From Craterostigma plantagineum (Eukaryota > Streptophyta > Magnoliopsida > Lamiales > Linderniaceae): a stretch of DNA of 64,000 nucleotides. Each line of letters starts with the position of its first letter. The first letter of the stretch is position 1. This document shows, piece by piece, positions 25,543 to 37,717 of the stretch. Where the stretch lies: contig JAPQWV010000683.1 of the NCBI GenBank assembly GCA_027422505.1, positions 186,001 to 250,000 on the forward strand, written 5' to 3'. The notes below the pieces were generated by a model. The model had not been told where the DNA came from and did no database searches. It saw only the letters and a program-made list of their open reading frames with translations. The translations under genes and the position numbers were made by a program.

Positions 25543-28360
25543 AAAGATACATATATATATTATATATATGTGTGTGTGGTGTGTGTGTAATGTGTGTGTG
25601 TGTAGTATAATGTATTACTACATCTTTTCCGATGGAGAGCTTTGTCTGTTATAATGTAAGATTAGATGAGAAAAGTTAAAAGTATGAAGCGATGCATGTA
25701 CAGTATTTAGTGAAGTTTGATTCGCTTCTCTTATTATTATTATTTTCGTGTGAAAATCTATATATATATAGATATATATATAAATATTTGAATATTTTCT
25801 AAGTTTCTGAATATTTCCGAGGGTAACTAATGGACTGTGGCTTTTACTCAAGAAGCTCGAATTGGTTAATTTTCTTTGCCGAGATATTAGCAAGTTAGAC
25901 TAGGTTTGTTCTACTATTCTGAAGAAAATCAGAGGTGAACTAATATTATGCGATACAAGCCATATATTAATGCAGTAAATCATAATTAATTATAATTAAT
26001 CATGCCTATCTGCGTATCTTTCGCGGAAGCAATCTTTTAATAAAATTGATGGAACTCAGTATCGGATTTATATACCTATTTATTAAAATTGAAAACTGAA
26101 GTACGACTGCGCCATCGCTCGAAACGATTTTCTGACATATTTAATATCCAAGGGTTAAATTCACGACCGCGTACTATGAATTTTTCTATAGATTTACCAA
26201 ACAAAAACATATATTTTCTCCCTATTATGTTATCCACATTAGTAAAAAAAAAAATCTCTCTTGGTCGTTTCTACTTTTTTTTTGGTTTTCTTTATTAATA
26301 TCCTGGTCGACTAACAATTACTTATCACTTCGTGGAAGTCTCTTCATGTATGAGACAATGTCTTTATTTCGGTAAGGAGATACAAGTCTTTAAAAGTGAA
26401 AAAAGTGAATAGTAAAGATTAACATAATCATTATTATGGTGTCTTAAACTGGTTTAATATGTTTTTAGTTCGTCTCTTTGTAATTTTTTTCGATGTTGTT
26501 CACTAAAGGAAACTTTATTCCATCTGAATGGTAGATGTTGAGTAGAGGAATTATTTGTGCACTTTAGCCCTGACAATCTGTGTAATAATGAATAGTTCAA
26601 AAGTTAACGAAAGCACGTTTTTTTTTTCTAATGTTCGAAGAATCGAAAGTTAATCTTGAAAAAACACGAGCAAAATATTTGAAAATTACACGCTTTTTCC
26701 ATGTTAAGTAGTTCGGCTCATTTTGGGATAATCTACAAAGCTAAACCGAATTTCGAGCTTGACGCAAGGCAATTAAAAAGCCTTTAACTTAGATGAATAG
26801 GAATATATCTCAAACTTTAATCAATGGTTCAAAACATTAATGCGAAACCAAGTGCGTGTACGTTATCTAATAACTATTTGATTAATTAACTTGATTTACA
26901 CATGCATGGGATTATAATATATAATACTCCATGTCAAGTCTGTGTCGTCGATTACAGAACAAAATGTCGGAACTAAACGTTTGCATTCTGTATTTTTGGT
27001 CTCATTATATCATATATGTTTGTACGGTGGATGACATAATAAATCATCAACGTCACACTCACCGGCACTAAGTGAGAGCAAAATACGACACCCATGAATA
27101 GCTAGGCTATGGGGAGCACGAGCTAAGTATCACATGACAAAAAAAAAAAAACTGATGGAGCGATACCTTCGATGACCCAAGCAGATCCGCGGCGGAATGT
27201 TGAGAGGGGATCGCATGACGAGGCGATGAGAGCTTTACAACGAGTCGGAGCAAGCGAAGAACTGATGTGCAAATCAAAGCCATGGAGCGATGCTCCCTGT
27301 AACAACATAACGATTCCGGGCGTGCGAATAAGCAACCTATATATATAAAAAAACCGAGCACATGTTATGTTTTCCAACAGAGGAAGCTAATATGTCAAGT
27401 CACCAAAGTATCTATGGCGTCACCTACCATCTCTAGCTAACTCATATACAGAGCGGAAAGAGCACGAGAGATCTGAAAAGAAAAGGAAAATAAATTGAAT
27501 CTGAAGCAAGAATCTATGGTGGTTACCTATGATCTGCTCTTGGTTCGATGGTCTTCTTCCATTTAAGTTGAGCTTTCCGCTAACGTGGTGACCTTGGCAA
27601 GGCGCTCGACGCCCCTACGGCTTGTGACCACAGCCTGCCGATCGAACGAGAGGAACCGCGGAAGAGGAGAGGAAGCGCGTGGGTGTGAGGAAGCGTGTGG
27701 TAGAGGGAGAGAAAGAAAGTGACGGCTAGGGAAAAAAGAACCTTATTGTAGTGACCTAATGGGCTAAGGAAGCCCAAGCCCATGACTAGATCCATTTATA
27801 CTATCTTAAAAAAGGGCTTAGGGATAGCCCACAAATGTGGGCCGACCCACCAGCCCACAGGCAATATTTAAAGTACAAAATAATAATACTAATAAAATAA
27901 TAAATAAATAAAAATATAAGGTAATTTTATGTAATTACTTTCTCCGTCTCGGTAGCCGATACAAAGAAAGTGGGGGACTAGTGATGGATCATGAAGCACT
28001 TGGCCAACTTTTTAGGCCCAGATTAGCCCGAGACACTGAACCTCAATAATAAAGCCCAATGGCCACTTACTGGCCCAAAATCTGTCTATAAATACCCCAA
28101 GTGGGACATGCATTTAAGAGGTCCACGATACAATAGCTGGGTCCCGCCCTACAAACTGCTCCTGAAATCCCGTGCCAATTGTCTCTTAGGACGTAACACG
28201 TTCCTCCCGTGACCTACAACAGGGACCATCTGTTGATTCGGGTGGACCGGAAGACCAGGCTACCGAACCGCACCGGATCAGCTTCAAATCACTCAATCAA
28301 CGTAAAATTCGCACACAAAAAATGGAAGTACGAAAATGTAAGCTATATACTTTTTATATA
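25543..28360. other. Intergenic: end of copy A and start of single-copy middle
   Basis: AT and GT microsatellites follow the DUF1677 stop (about 25550-25611). AT-rich sequence runs to 27006, the last base matched by copy B before the window ends. From about 27100 to 28320 the DNA is more GC-rich with GGGCCCA-type words, and has the look of retroelement leader or LTR material. I could not define ends, target duplications or protein domains, and the open frames near 27107-27795 are not recognised. Confidence 0.5.
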
Positions 28361-28599
28361 CTCCCTCCGCTAATTTTACCATATTTTTCCATTTCGGCGT
28401 CCCAATAATTTTATCACATTTCCTTATTTAGCAAAAAAAACTATCACAAACAATCAATATAATAATATTAAATATTCTTAAAACACGTGTTAAAAATATA
28501 CATTTTTTACCTTTTCATTGTACGATATTTGTATAATAATACCACTTTGATTTGCATGTCCAGCAACTTACGAATAAAGTTGCGGGACGGACGGAGGAG
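28361..28599. mobile_element. Stowaway-like MITE, 239 bp, in MAPKKK promoter
   Basis: It starts CTCCCTCCGC and ends CGGACGGAGGAG, with TA on both sides (28359-28360 and 28600-28601). It lies about 390 bp upstream of the MAPKKK ATG. The length equals the element at 7025, but the internal sequences differ. Confidence 0.75.
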
Positions 28600-28740
28600 T
28601 ACCATGTAAAGAGTTAAGACTATTGAAGAACGGCGTTATTGATTTGGCCAGTTTAGCGCTCATTTTGGGCTTTAGTCACGTACGTGTTTGGGCCTGAGGT
28701 CCAATAACTAAAATAATAAAAACAATGATTTCTGAAATCT

Positions 28741-28751
28741 CATAACGGCTA
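28741..28751 (+). promoter_or_regulatory. MSA-like element upstream of MAPKKK
   Basis: CATAACGGCTA matches the mitosis-specific activator consensus YCYAACGGYYA at 10 of 11 positions, 240 bp upstream of the ATG. R1R2R3-Myb factors use such sites for G2/M expression. A TGGGCC (site II type) lies near 28690. A single imperfect hit is weak evidence. Confidence 0.3.
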
Positions 28752-28990
28752 CCTTACACTTTTTCGACTTGTGTGGGGGTGAAAAGTTTAATAACATAAG
28801 ATAATGCCTCAAACGCAATTACGCCCTAATCTTTCTTTTCTTTTCTTTTCTATTTTCAAACTCGACACTCCTTTCCCCCTCTCTTTCAACACTTTGGAAC
28901 AACGATCGACGACTATCTATCGCTAAGAGCGAGCACCATCGCTGCACACTCACAGTCACACTTTTGGAGAGCGCGTGGATCTCCATGCCA

Positions 28991-31900
28991 ATGCAAGACC
29001 TCATCGGTTCAGTACGCCGATCGCTCGTGTTCAAGCCGTCGAGCGACGATTTGAGCGGTTTCGTGGAGAAATAGGATCGAGCATCAGAAAATCGCGAATC
29101 GGAATCTTCTCTAGGCCTCTGTAAACGCGCTCACTTTGCCTCCGATGGAGGGTGATCCAGAGGAGGAGCAGAGGTCGCCGCGCCGTCAAAGGCCAGGGAA
29201 GTAGTGGCGCCTCCTCCTCCGAAGATTCGTTGGAAAAAGGGGGAATTGATTGGGTGTGGTGCGTTTGGGAGAGTTTATATGGGGATGAACTGCGATTCGG
29301 GACAGTTGCTAGCGGTCAAAGAGGTTATGTTAGGATATGCGGAAATCCCCGATTATTATTTGCCCGAAAATGACGATAATAAATAAAAGAGACGAAAAAT
29401 AAATTTGGACAGTGACACGAGATTTACGTGGTTCGGTCAGAATGACCTACGTCCACGGGCCGGAGGGTAGAACTTCTTTATTATGTGAAGAGATTACAAA
29501 CACGTACACTGACGTGATACAAAAGTAGCTATACCAACAATGGAGAATCAAAGCTACAAAATATTGGAAGTGGTGACCGAGGAATAAACCCTCGCTGAAG
29601 ATGTGATGGTGGTGCTTCTGTGGCCTGAGGCAAATTTCCCTTCATCGAATGATACGTATTTATAGGAGATCGTTGCCTTTGATCCATCGTGTGTACTGAA
29701 GAAATAAAAGGCATGCTATATCTGACTTAAGTTTGGCTGACATCCCACGTGTGAAGCAAAAGCCATGAAACTTTCTTCTTTAGCATGCTAGTTGTCATTT
29801 TTCTTCTTTATTGCATTTGACCAACGTGTTGTTCGGCGCCCACAAAAGAACAGCAATTCTTAGTTTGATTTTCTCCTTTCCTCATTGAATGATAGGAACA
29901 AAAGTCACATCAACAAATCTCCACTTGACTTTTGTTACCGTAGATTACTCCACTTTAATAGAAATACCTTTATCTCCCTCCGACCTTAGCCCCGATGGGC
30001 TACATCACCTTTTCTGAAACATCAATCAAGTCCAAGCAATGCTTGAACTTGGAAACTGGAAGAGCCATTGCATACATAATACTGCCGACCACTTGAGTAA
30101 GGAACCCGTGCCATGTACGCTTCTTCCTCATCTGATGATGGTGACTGAGCAGCGCTTAGCCTAAAATGGCTAGCAAGAGGAGTGCTGACTGGTTTGGCAT
30201 CGCTCATGCCAAATCTCTCCAAAACCTTCTGAGGTAACTTTCCTGGGTCAGGTATAACTTACCAACTCCTCTATCACATCTAATCTCCATACCAAGAATC
30301 TTCTTAGCCGCTCCTAAATCCTTCATTTCAAATTCACCGTTCAATAAGGCCTTCAACTGGTGAATTTCTGCAAGATTCTTAGCCGCAATGAGCATGTCAT
30401 CAACATATAATAATAGATAATGAACGAACTGTCATTTAACTTCCGGAAGTAAACACAACTATCATACTTGCTCCTGGAGAAACAATGACCCAACATGAAA
30501 GAATCAAAACGTTTATACCACTGTCTTGGAGACTGCTTTAATCCATATAAGGATTTCTTCAGTAAACAAACTTGGTCTTCTTTTCCTGCAACTATGAAGC
30601 CTTCAGGTTGCTTCATATAAATCTGTTCATCTAAATCACCATGTAAGAACGCCGTCTTGACGTCGAGCTGTTCTAACTCCAAATTATACATGGCAACGAA
30701 TGCAAGTAATACACGAATAGAGCTATGTCTAACGACAGGTGAGAACACATCATAAAATCAACACCTTGTACCTGACTATAGCCTTTCGCGACTAATCGTG
30801 CCTTATACCTTGCATCGTCAGAACCAGATAAACCTTCCTTTTTCTTGAAGACCCACTTACATCCGACTATTTTCTTTTTCTTCGGCGGCGGCACAAGAAT
30901 CCACGTTCCATTCTTGTGCAGAGACTCCATTTCTTCATTCATCACTACCAGCCACTTATCAGAATTAACATCGCTAATTGCCTCCGAATAGGTAGAAGGT
31001 TCGTCGCCTCCACCTGTTTCTTGCGCCACTGATAAAGCGTACGAAACTAAATTTACGTACCGCTGTGGTAGTCGAATCTCCCGTCTCTCCCTATCTCTGG
31101 CTATAGAATATTCCTGCTCGGTGCTTTCATCTTCAACAGGATCTGAATCAGGTTCTGGCTCGTCCTCTGATCTGTTGAACTCGTAGCAGGATCATTTGAA
31201 GGATCTTTGTTGATCTCGAGCTCCACCTCGCTGTGTACACTATCCTTCTTTCTTGATTAGAAGAGTTAGTAGACTCTTTCGAAGGATGTAACATAGAAGA
31301 CTCGTCAAAAGTAACATCTCTGCTAATTATAAATTTGGGTGACTTGGGATCAGGATTATATAGTCTATATCCTTTCACCCTGAAGCGTAACGAGGAAAAT
31401 ACACTTTTTAGCTCTAGGCTCTAACTTTCCCTCGTTTACGTGCATATAAGCTGGGCACCCAAATATTCTTAAGTTGGAGTAATCAGCAGGAGTACCTGAC
31501 CATACTTCCTCAGGAGTCTTGAAATTGATCGGTGAACACGGTGAGCGGTTGACAATATAACATGCTGCGGCGATAGCTTCAGCCCAAAAATCATTTGTCA
31601 ACCCAGCGTTGGAGATCATACATCGAGCTCTCTCTAGAAGCGTTCGGTTCATGCGCTCGGCAACACCATTTTGTTGAGGCGTCATTCTAACAGTGTGATG
31701 TCGAGCATTTCCCTCATTCTTGCAGAATTCGTTGAACTCACTTCCGCAAAATTCTAAGCCATTATCTGTCCGCAACCGCTTGATCTGTTTTCCTGTCTGC
31801 TTTTCAATCAAAGCCTTCCATGTTTAAATGTTAGGAAAACATCACTTTTCTGCTTAAGAAAATAGACCCAAACTTTCCTCGAAAAATCATCGATGAAAGT

Positions 31901-34900
31901 CAACATATATCTTGCACCACCTTGGACGGAACACGAGAAGGACCCCATACATCAGAATGAATATAGTCCAAAGTACCTTTCGTCCTGTGGACTGCTGGCG
32001 AATTGAAGCTGACTCGTTTCTGCTTTCCAAAAATACAGTGTTCGCAAAAGTCCATCTTACCCGTACTTTGACCGCAAAGTAGGCCCCGCTTGCTTAAAAT
32101 CGTCAAGCCTTTTTCTCCCATGTGTCCAAGTCGCATATGCCATAATCTCGTGGTATCTACCTCCGGGGATGTCGAAACTGCAGCAGAACATGTAACAGTA
32201 GTTCCCTGCAAAATATATAAATTTCCAGACCTGCAAGCTTTCATCACGACAAGGGCACCTCTGGCAATTTTTAAAACTCCACCTTCACCTGAGAACCTGC
32301 ACCCTGAGATTCAAGTGTGCCTAAAGAAACAAGATTTCTCTTCATATCTGGAACGTGTCTGACTTCGGTGAGCGTTCGGATGATTCCGTCGAACATCTTG
32401 ATCCTAACTGTGCCTTTACCAACAACTTTACACGGAGCATCATTTCCCATTAAGACATATCCACCGTCAAAATTTTCATATGTGGAAAAACAGTCCCGAC
32501 TCCGACTTATGTGGTAAGAAACAACCCGAATCTAAGATCCACTCATTATCAGACCTAATAATATTTGCAGTTGCTACAAAAATAGTCCATCGCTCTCATC
32601 AGCAGCTAAACTAGCTTCGGCGGGTTTATTATTTTGCTGATTATTTTTCTCCTTATTTTTAATTTAAAACAATCAGCTTTAATGTGTCCCTTTTCTTGCA
32701 AAAATTACAGACTTTATTTCTGTACCTGGATTTTGACCTTTCTTTAGATCTGCTACTTTCAGCATCTACGTTCTGGTCTTCCCCGTGCAAACAGGCCTTC
32801 TGTCTGGCTACCACTTGTTTCTCCCGTAATATCCCTGTCTATCTGTTCTTTCGATTGTAAAGCGGATTTGACACTAGAATACGATATCGTATCTTTTCCA
32901 TAGATTATGGTGTCACGAAAATGCTTTAAAGACGAGGGAAGGGAACACAACAATATTATGGCCTGATCTTCGTCCGTCACTTTGACTTCTACGTTCGCCA
33001 AATCAATAATGATAGAATCGAATTTATCGAGATGCGAGAGAATAGAAGTACCTTCCGTCATTTTCATACTGTATAGCTTCTGCTTTAAATAAAGCCGATT
33101 CTCCTTAGTCTTCTTCATGTAGATCGCTTTTAATGCATCCCACATACCCATGGCCGTCGTTTCCGTGGCAACTTCTTGTAAAACCTCGTAAGAGAGATTT
33201 AATATAATAGCCGATCTGGCTTTCTTGTCCAATTCATTAAATTGATCGTCCTTCATTTCGGTGTTTTCTTCTTTGCGCCTTCAAGCGCCACCTCGCAACC
33301 GTCTTGAATGAGTATGGCCTCCATTTTGAGACTCCACATTGCAAAGTTGACATTTCTGTCGAACTTTTCAATTGACATTTTTGTTATCGTCATGGTGGCT
33401 AAAAAATAAATCGGGTTGGCTCTGATACCAATTTGTTAGGATATGCGGAAATCCCCGATTATTATTTGCCCGAAAAATGACGATAATAAATAAAAGAGAC
33501 GAAAAATAAATTTGGACAGTGACACGAGATTTACGTGGTTCGGTCAGAATGACCTACGTCCACGGGCCGGAGGGTAGAACTTCTTTATTATGTGGAGAGA
33601 TTACAAACACGTACACTGACGTGATACAAAAGTAGCTATACCAACAATGGAGAATCAAAGCTACAAAATATTGGAAGTGGTGACCGAGGAATAAACCCTC
33701 GCTGAAGATGTGATGGTGGTGCTTCTGTGGCCTGAGGCAAATTTCCCTTCATCGAATGATACGTATTTATAGGAGATCGTTGCTTTGATCCATCGTGTGT
33801 ACTGAAGAAATAAAAGGCATGCTATATCTGACTTAAGTTTGGCTGACATCCCACGTGTGAAGCAAAAGCCATGAAACTTTCTTCTTTAGCATGCTAGTTG
33901 TCATTTTTCTTCTTTATTGCATTTGACCAACGTGTTGTTCGGCGCCCACAAAAGAACAGCAATTCTTAGTTTGATTTTCTCCTTTCCTCATTGAATGATA
34001 GGAACAAAAGTCACATCAGGTTATCTGCTGTTTCAGGATTATGTTGTTGCACTTTTATATTGTTACTCGTGCTATGATTTCTAATTGTTTTACTTTGAAA
34101 TTGAAGGTTGCTATTACGAAAAATGCGTCGTCAAGGAAAACACAGGTAATTAGTTAATATTTTCATTTTTGAGTGGCTTTGGTTTCTTATGGAAAGGTTT
34201 TCTTGACTTATTGTTTTATTTTCTAGGTCATGGTTTGATGTGGAATTTGTTGATGGATTATATTGTTTGTCAGCTCAAAACGAAGTTAGGATTTAGTTTC
34301 TCTGGTTTACGACTCAGATGACAGATCTCTTACACATGAAATTGGATAGTGTTTATACATGTCTGTTGCTTCTGCCAAATATAGCTTTTCTATTGCAAAA
34401 CTATTTATCATTGATCTTTCTGATTCCTAATTATTTCTCCAAGTTGCAAGTCAGGAGATGGAATTGATGATGTGTTATTTGTTTTATCAGGATTATATTC
34501 AGGAGCTTGAGAAAGAAGTGAACTTACTGAAGGACTTGTCCCATCCAAACATTGTGGTAATAAAGTGGCATTTTGCTATTCTGAAGAATCTGTCGGAATT
34601 TTTGTCCTTCACTAAGAGTACATTATGTGGCAGAGATATTTGGGCACTGTTAGGGAAGAGGATTCGTTGAATATATTGCTCGAATTTGTTCCTGGCGGTT
34701 CAATTGCATCTCTCTTGGGAAATTTTGGGTCTTTTCCAGAATCTGTAAGCAGCATTTCAATGTCTAGATATATGTGAAGTTATGTTTGAGTTTTAGGCAT
34801 CGTCAAAGCTGATGTTCTCCTTTCCCAAATGTTGATCATTAACAACCTAAATAATCGTCTTTTTCTTGTTTGACATTTCAAATAAGGCAATCCTGAAATG

Positions 34901-37717
34901 TCTTACAGGTCATTTGTTAGCCCTTTTTAACTGATACACACTATGATAGCTGATTACGGTCATGATTTCTTGTCCTTGACTTTGAACCTCAGGTAATTAG
35001 AATGTACACTAAACAGTTGTTGTTGGGACTGGAGTACCTACACAAATATCAAATTATACACCGAGACATCAAGGTATATTATGTGTACTCTTTTTCCATA
35101 TTCTTGTGAATGGTTATGATGAAATTCTTTTTGCAATGACTTGGTATAGGGAGCAAATATCCTAGTTGACAATAATGGCTGCATCAAGCTTGCTGATTTT
35201 GGAGCATCCAAGAAAGTCGAAGCTTTGGTATATTTACTCTCTTGTTTTTTTGTTGCTGTTTTCATCATTCTCAATAGCCGCCATGTCTTTATAAAATTGT
35301 ATGCTGCTGCAGGCCACCATAACTGGTGCAAAATCAATGAAGGGCACTCCGTACTGGATGGCTCCTGAAGTTATTGTTCAGAGCGGGCATAGCTAGTGCG
35401 TGATATTAATGCACATTTTTTTGTTATAGCCGATGAACTTCTTTGTTGACTTGCTGTTTGGGAATCTAAATTAGTTTAGGTAACTTGTGAACTCATCTCA
35501 GTCTGTTTTGATATATTTATTAAACCTTTGTGCAATCTTCAGCTCCGCTGATATATGGAGTGTTGGGTGCACGGTTATTGAAATGGCCACAGGAAAGGCT
35601 CCTTGGAGCCAACAGTATCAGGAGGTGCGCCACACTATATTTAACCACTACTGCAAAGGATTTGGTTTAAAAGTTGAATCGTTTGAAATTTAAATACTAT
35701 TGTCAGTGCTGAGCATTATAACTCGTGGATGTTTCTCAGGTTACTGCGGCAATGTTTCATGTTGGAACAACCAAAGCTCATCCACCATTACCTGAACATC
35801 TTTCTGCTGAGGCCAAAGACTTCCTGCTAAAATGCTTTAAGTATGTTTAGCACATATATATATATATCGAATGTGTTTTCACGTTTCAAATTTTCCCTGC
35901 CTTTATCGTAGCCTCATATTTTCCGCACAATTTTGTGATGATCTTCATTTGCGTTTTTTTTTTTTTTTTTTTATCTGTTACGTGAGTGATCTTATTAAGT
36001 ATCGTATTTCTTGTAGGGAGCCTGACCTCAGGCCTTCTGCGTCAGAATTGCTCGAGGTAGAGCCTTTCGTGTCTACTAAAAGAAGACCGTTGTATACTGG
36101 ATGGCAATTGTTTTGTCCCTAAAATTTTCCTTGGTTTTCTTTCCTCAGCACCCGTTTGTAACTGGAGCATGTCAGAAATCCCCTGTTCTACGTTCTCCTA
36201 CGGTTAGAGAGTGCTTCCGTTTCTAACTTTTCAAATTGTAGATTGGTATCTCACAGCTTACTATGTAAAATAAATGTCTAAATTAGCTGGAGAAATCTGG
36301 AAAGTGGATCCCAACAGGAGACTCTGATACCAAGAACTCGTAAGACCATTTCAAATATGTGTTTTATGACTAACTTTTGAATCAGTAGTATCTGAAATCG
36401 AGGCCACATGTTGCAGAATGAACATAGGCGTCCGTAGGTCATGTGATCTCAAGGACACTAGTGATTTGAGTGGCGGCAGTTGTTCAACCAATCATCTCAA
36501 ACAGTTCTCTGGTTATGAATCCTCATGGAGACCACGCAACTTTGGTGATGATGACGATGATATGTGTCGCATAGACGATGATCTTGAAGTGGTTGAAGCC
36601 ATGAATTTTACACCTGATGTACCTACTACGACATCCATTAAGGTGACTATTCACACAACCAATTCATGTGGATTGGTTACCCAAGTTATCGATTCTTATG
36701 ATCTTGGCTCACTTTCGTGCAGAGTTTTAATCCTATGTCCTCATGCAAGTTTGATGAAAGCCCAGATTTACCTAGAAGTGGAGCAGATATTTTCCAAGCT
36801 CAAATGGTCGAGCCCGGAAAATCTATTAATCACGGTGATGTGGGTGGTCGCGTTGCATTTCCTACAGAGCAATTAGGATCTGATGACGACGACGAAGTCA
36901 CTGAGTCAAAGATTAGGGCATTCCTCGTGGAAAAGGTATCTGCTTCGGAACTATAATCTTTAATTGCTGAAAAGGCGACATCTTTGATGGCTAGTAATAA
37001 TATTGAGCTTTCTATTATTCAACCGACGAAAATTATCTTCCCTTATCTGCATTTTAAGTGGAAGCAGACTGATCTCCTAAATTGATTTCTCTATGTTAAT
37101 CACGCAGGCCTTAGAGCTGAAGAAGCTTCAAACACCCCTTTATGAGTTCTTCAACTCATTAACCGTTGCAGTTGCTCCTAGTCCCGACAAGGAAAACGTT
37201 GCAAGCAATTGCAACTTACCACCAAAAAGTAAATCGCCCAACAAGGGCATCAGCAGACAGCTTTCTACCGCCATTGATGCCGAGCACAGCCCTAGTCCTG
37301 GTACACGTTCGAGACGCATATCGAATATCGGTGATATAAATTTCACATCTTCCCAGGATGCTAGAGAAATTCTTCTAGAATCTAGAGATTCAGTTACTCC
37401 AAGGTAAGTTAATGCTCGTTCTTTTTCCTTTTTTCTTTCAATGGTTTTTTTTATAATTCTGAACTATTTTTGCTGTCTTTGTAGGTTACAGAAGAAATGG
37501 GAAGAAGAACTTGTCCAAGAACTCGAAAGAAAAAGAGGTAAGAAGCCATGATCTAGTCTATCATGGTCTTAGTTTTAAGATTGCCCAAAAAAAGATGAAT
37601 GAATCTTTGGAGTTTCTTTCAGAGCTAATGCGCTTGGCAGGAGCGGGAAAAACGTCGTCTCCCAATGATCGTCTTAAGCAGAAAGATCGTTCTAGGTTTG
37701 CCTCTCCGGGAAAATAA
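28991..37717 (+). CDS. NPK1/ANP-type MAPKKK, 17 exons, copia insertion in intron 1
   Basis: Exons: 28991-29323, 34107-34145, 34491-34556, 34634-34744, 34993-35073, 35150-35227, 35313-35395, 35543-35624, 35740-35840, 36017-36056, 36149-36202, 36287-36339, 36417-36642, 36723-36935, 37108-37403, 37485-37537 and 37623-37717. This gives about 668 residues, as in ANP1/NPK1. The start [14 protein letters not shown] is the family N-terminus. The kinase spans about residues 84-343: GCGAFGRV, the AVK lysine, LEKEV, HRDIK|GAN, DFGAS and WMAPE. The tail has an acidic DDDDD segment, [10 protein letters not shown] and a terminal FASPGK. The family drives a MAPK cascade at the phragmoplast in cytokinesis and in stress signalling. 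Exon 1 carries three apparent one-base losses (near 29068, 29120 and 29200); exons 2-17 are clean. Intron 1 is 4.8 kb because of the insertion. Confidence 0.9.
29328..29912 (-). repeat. 3' LTR of the copia element
   Basis: This 585-bp LTR lies next to the purine tract. Compared with the other LTR it has one A fewer near 29376, one C more near 29667, and A for G in GTGAAGAG near 29488. Confidence 0.95.
30000..33393 (-). pseudogene. copia gag-pol polyprotein, frameshifted, RNase H deleted
   Basis: One original frame from 33393 to the stop at 30000-30002 is broken by several single-base gaps. Recognisable in order: gag (33393 to about 32760), a CX2C zinc knuckle near 32664-32715, protease DSG near 32524-32532, integrase with LWHMRLGH and CEHC zinc finger (about 32150-32030), the integrase core with SDVWGP, RTDNG and [10 protein letters not shown] (about 31990-31620), and reverse transcriptase with [18 protein letters not shown] and YVDD at 30396-30407. 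After VGSIMYAM the frame passes straight into the [12 protein letters not shown] pol terminus, so the RNase H domain is absent. Gaps lie near 33268, 32690, 31900, 31380, 30760 and 30410. Confidence 0.85.
33417..33430 (-). other. Primer-binding site (tRNA-iMet type)
   Basis: On the minus strand TGGTATCAGAGCCA lies three bases inside the 5' LTR, the usual copia site complementary to the 3' end of initiator methionine tRNA. Confidence 0.85.
33434..34018 (-). repeat. 5' LTR of the copia element
   Basis: This 585-bp LTR lies next to the primer-binding site. Its transcription would run leftwards, antisense to the MAPKKK. Confidence 0.95.

Larger units (their letters stand above)
29328..34018 (-). 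mobile_element. Ty1/copia LTR retrotransposon, antisense in MAPKKK intron 1
   Basis: This complete-ended 4691-bp element has two 585-bp LTRs (29328-29912 and 33434-34018) that begin TGTTAGGATATG and end GTCACATCA on the plus strand. They differ by one substitution and two one-base indels. The 5-bp target duplication GGTTA is at 29323-29327 and 34019-34023. A tRNA-iMet type primer-binding site (complement of TGGCTCTGATACCA, 33417-33430) adjoins the right LTR and a purine tract (minus strand, 29915-29936) adjoins the left one, so it is transcribed leftwards. The domain order gag, protease, integrase, reverse transcriptase defines copia. The RNase H region is missing. Confidence 0.95.

Noticed and set aside
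27107..28320. Minus-strand open frames and a GC-richer segment suggesting a gene or gypsy LTR
   Set aside because: There are no recognisable domains, LTR ends, target duplication or primer-binding site. It is left as unassigned repeat-like DNA.
29204..29386. Open frame read as a 60-residue protein starting at the kinase glycine loop
   Set aside because: The first codon is GTG, not ATG, and the frame ends inside the retrotransposon LTR. It is MAPKKK exon 1 plus intron and element sequence.
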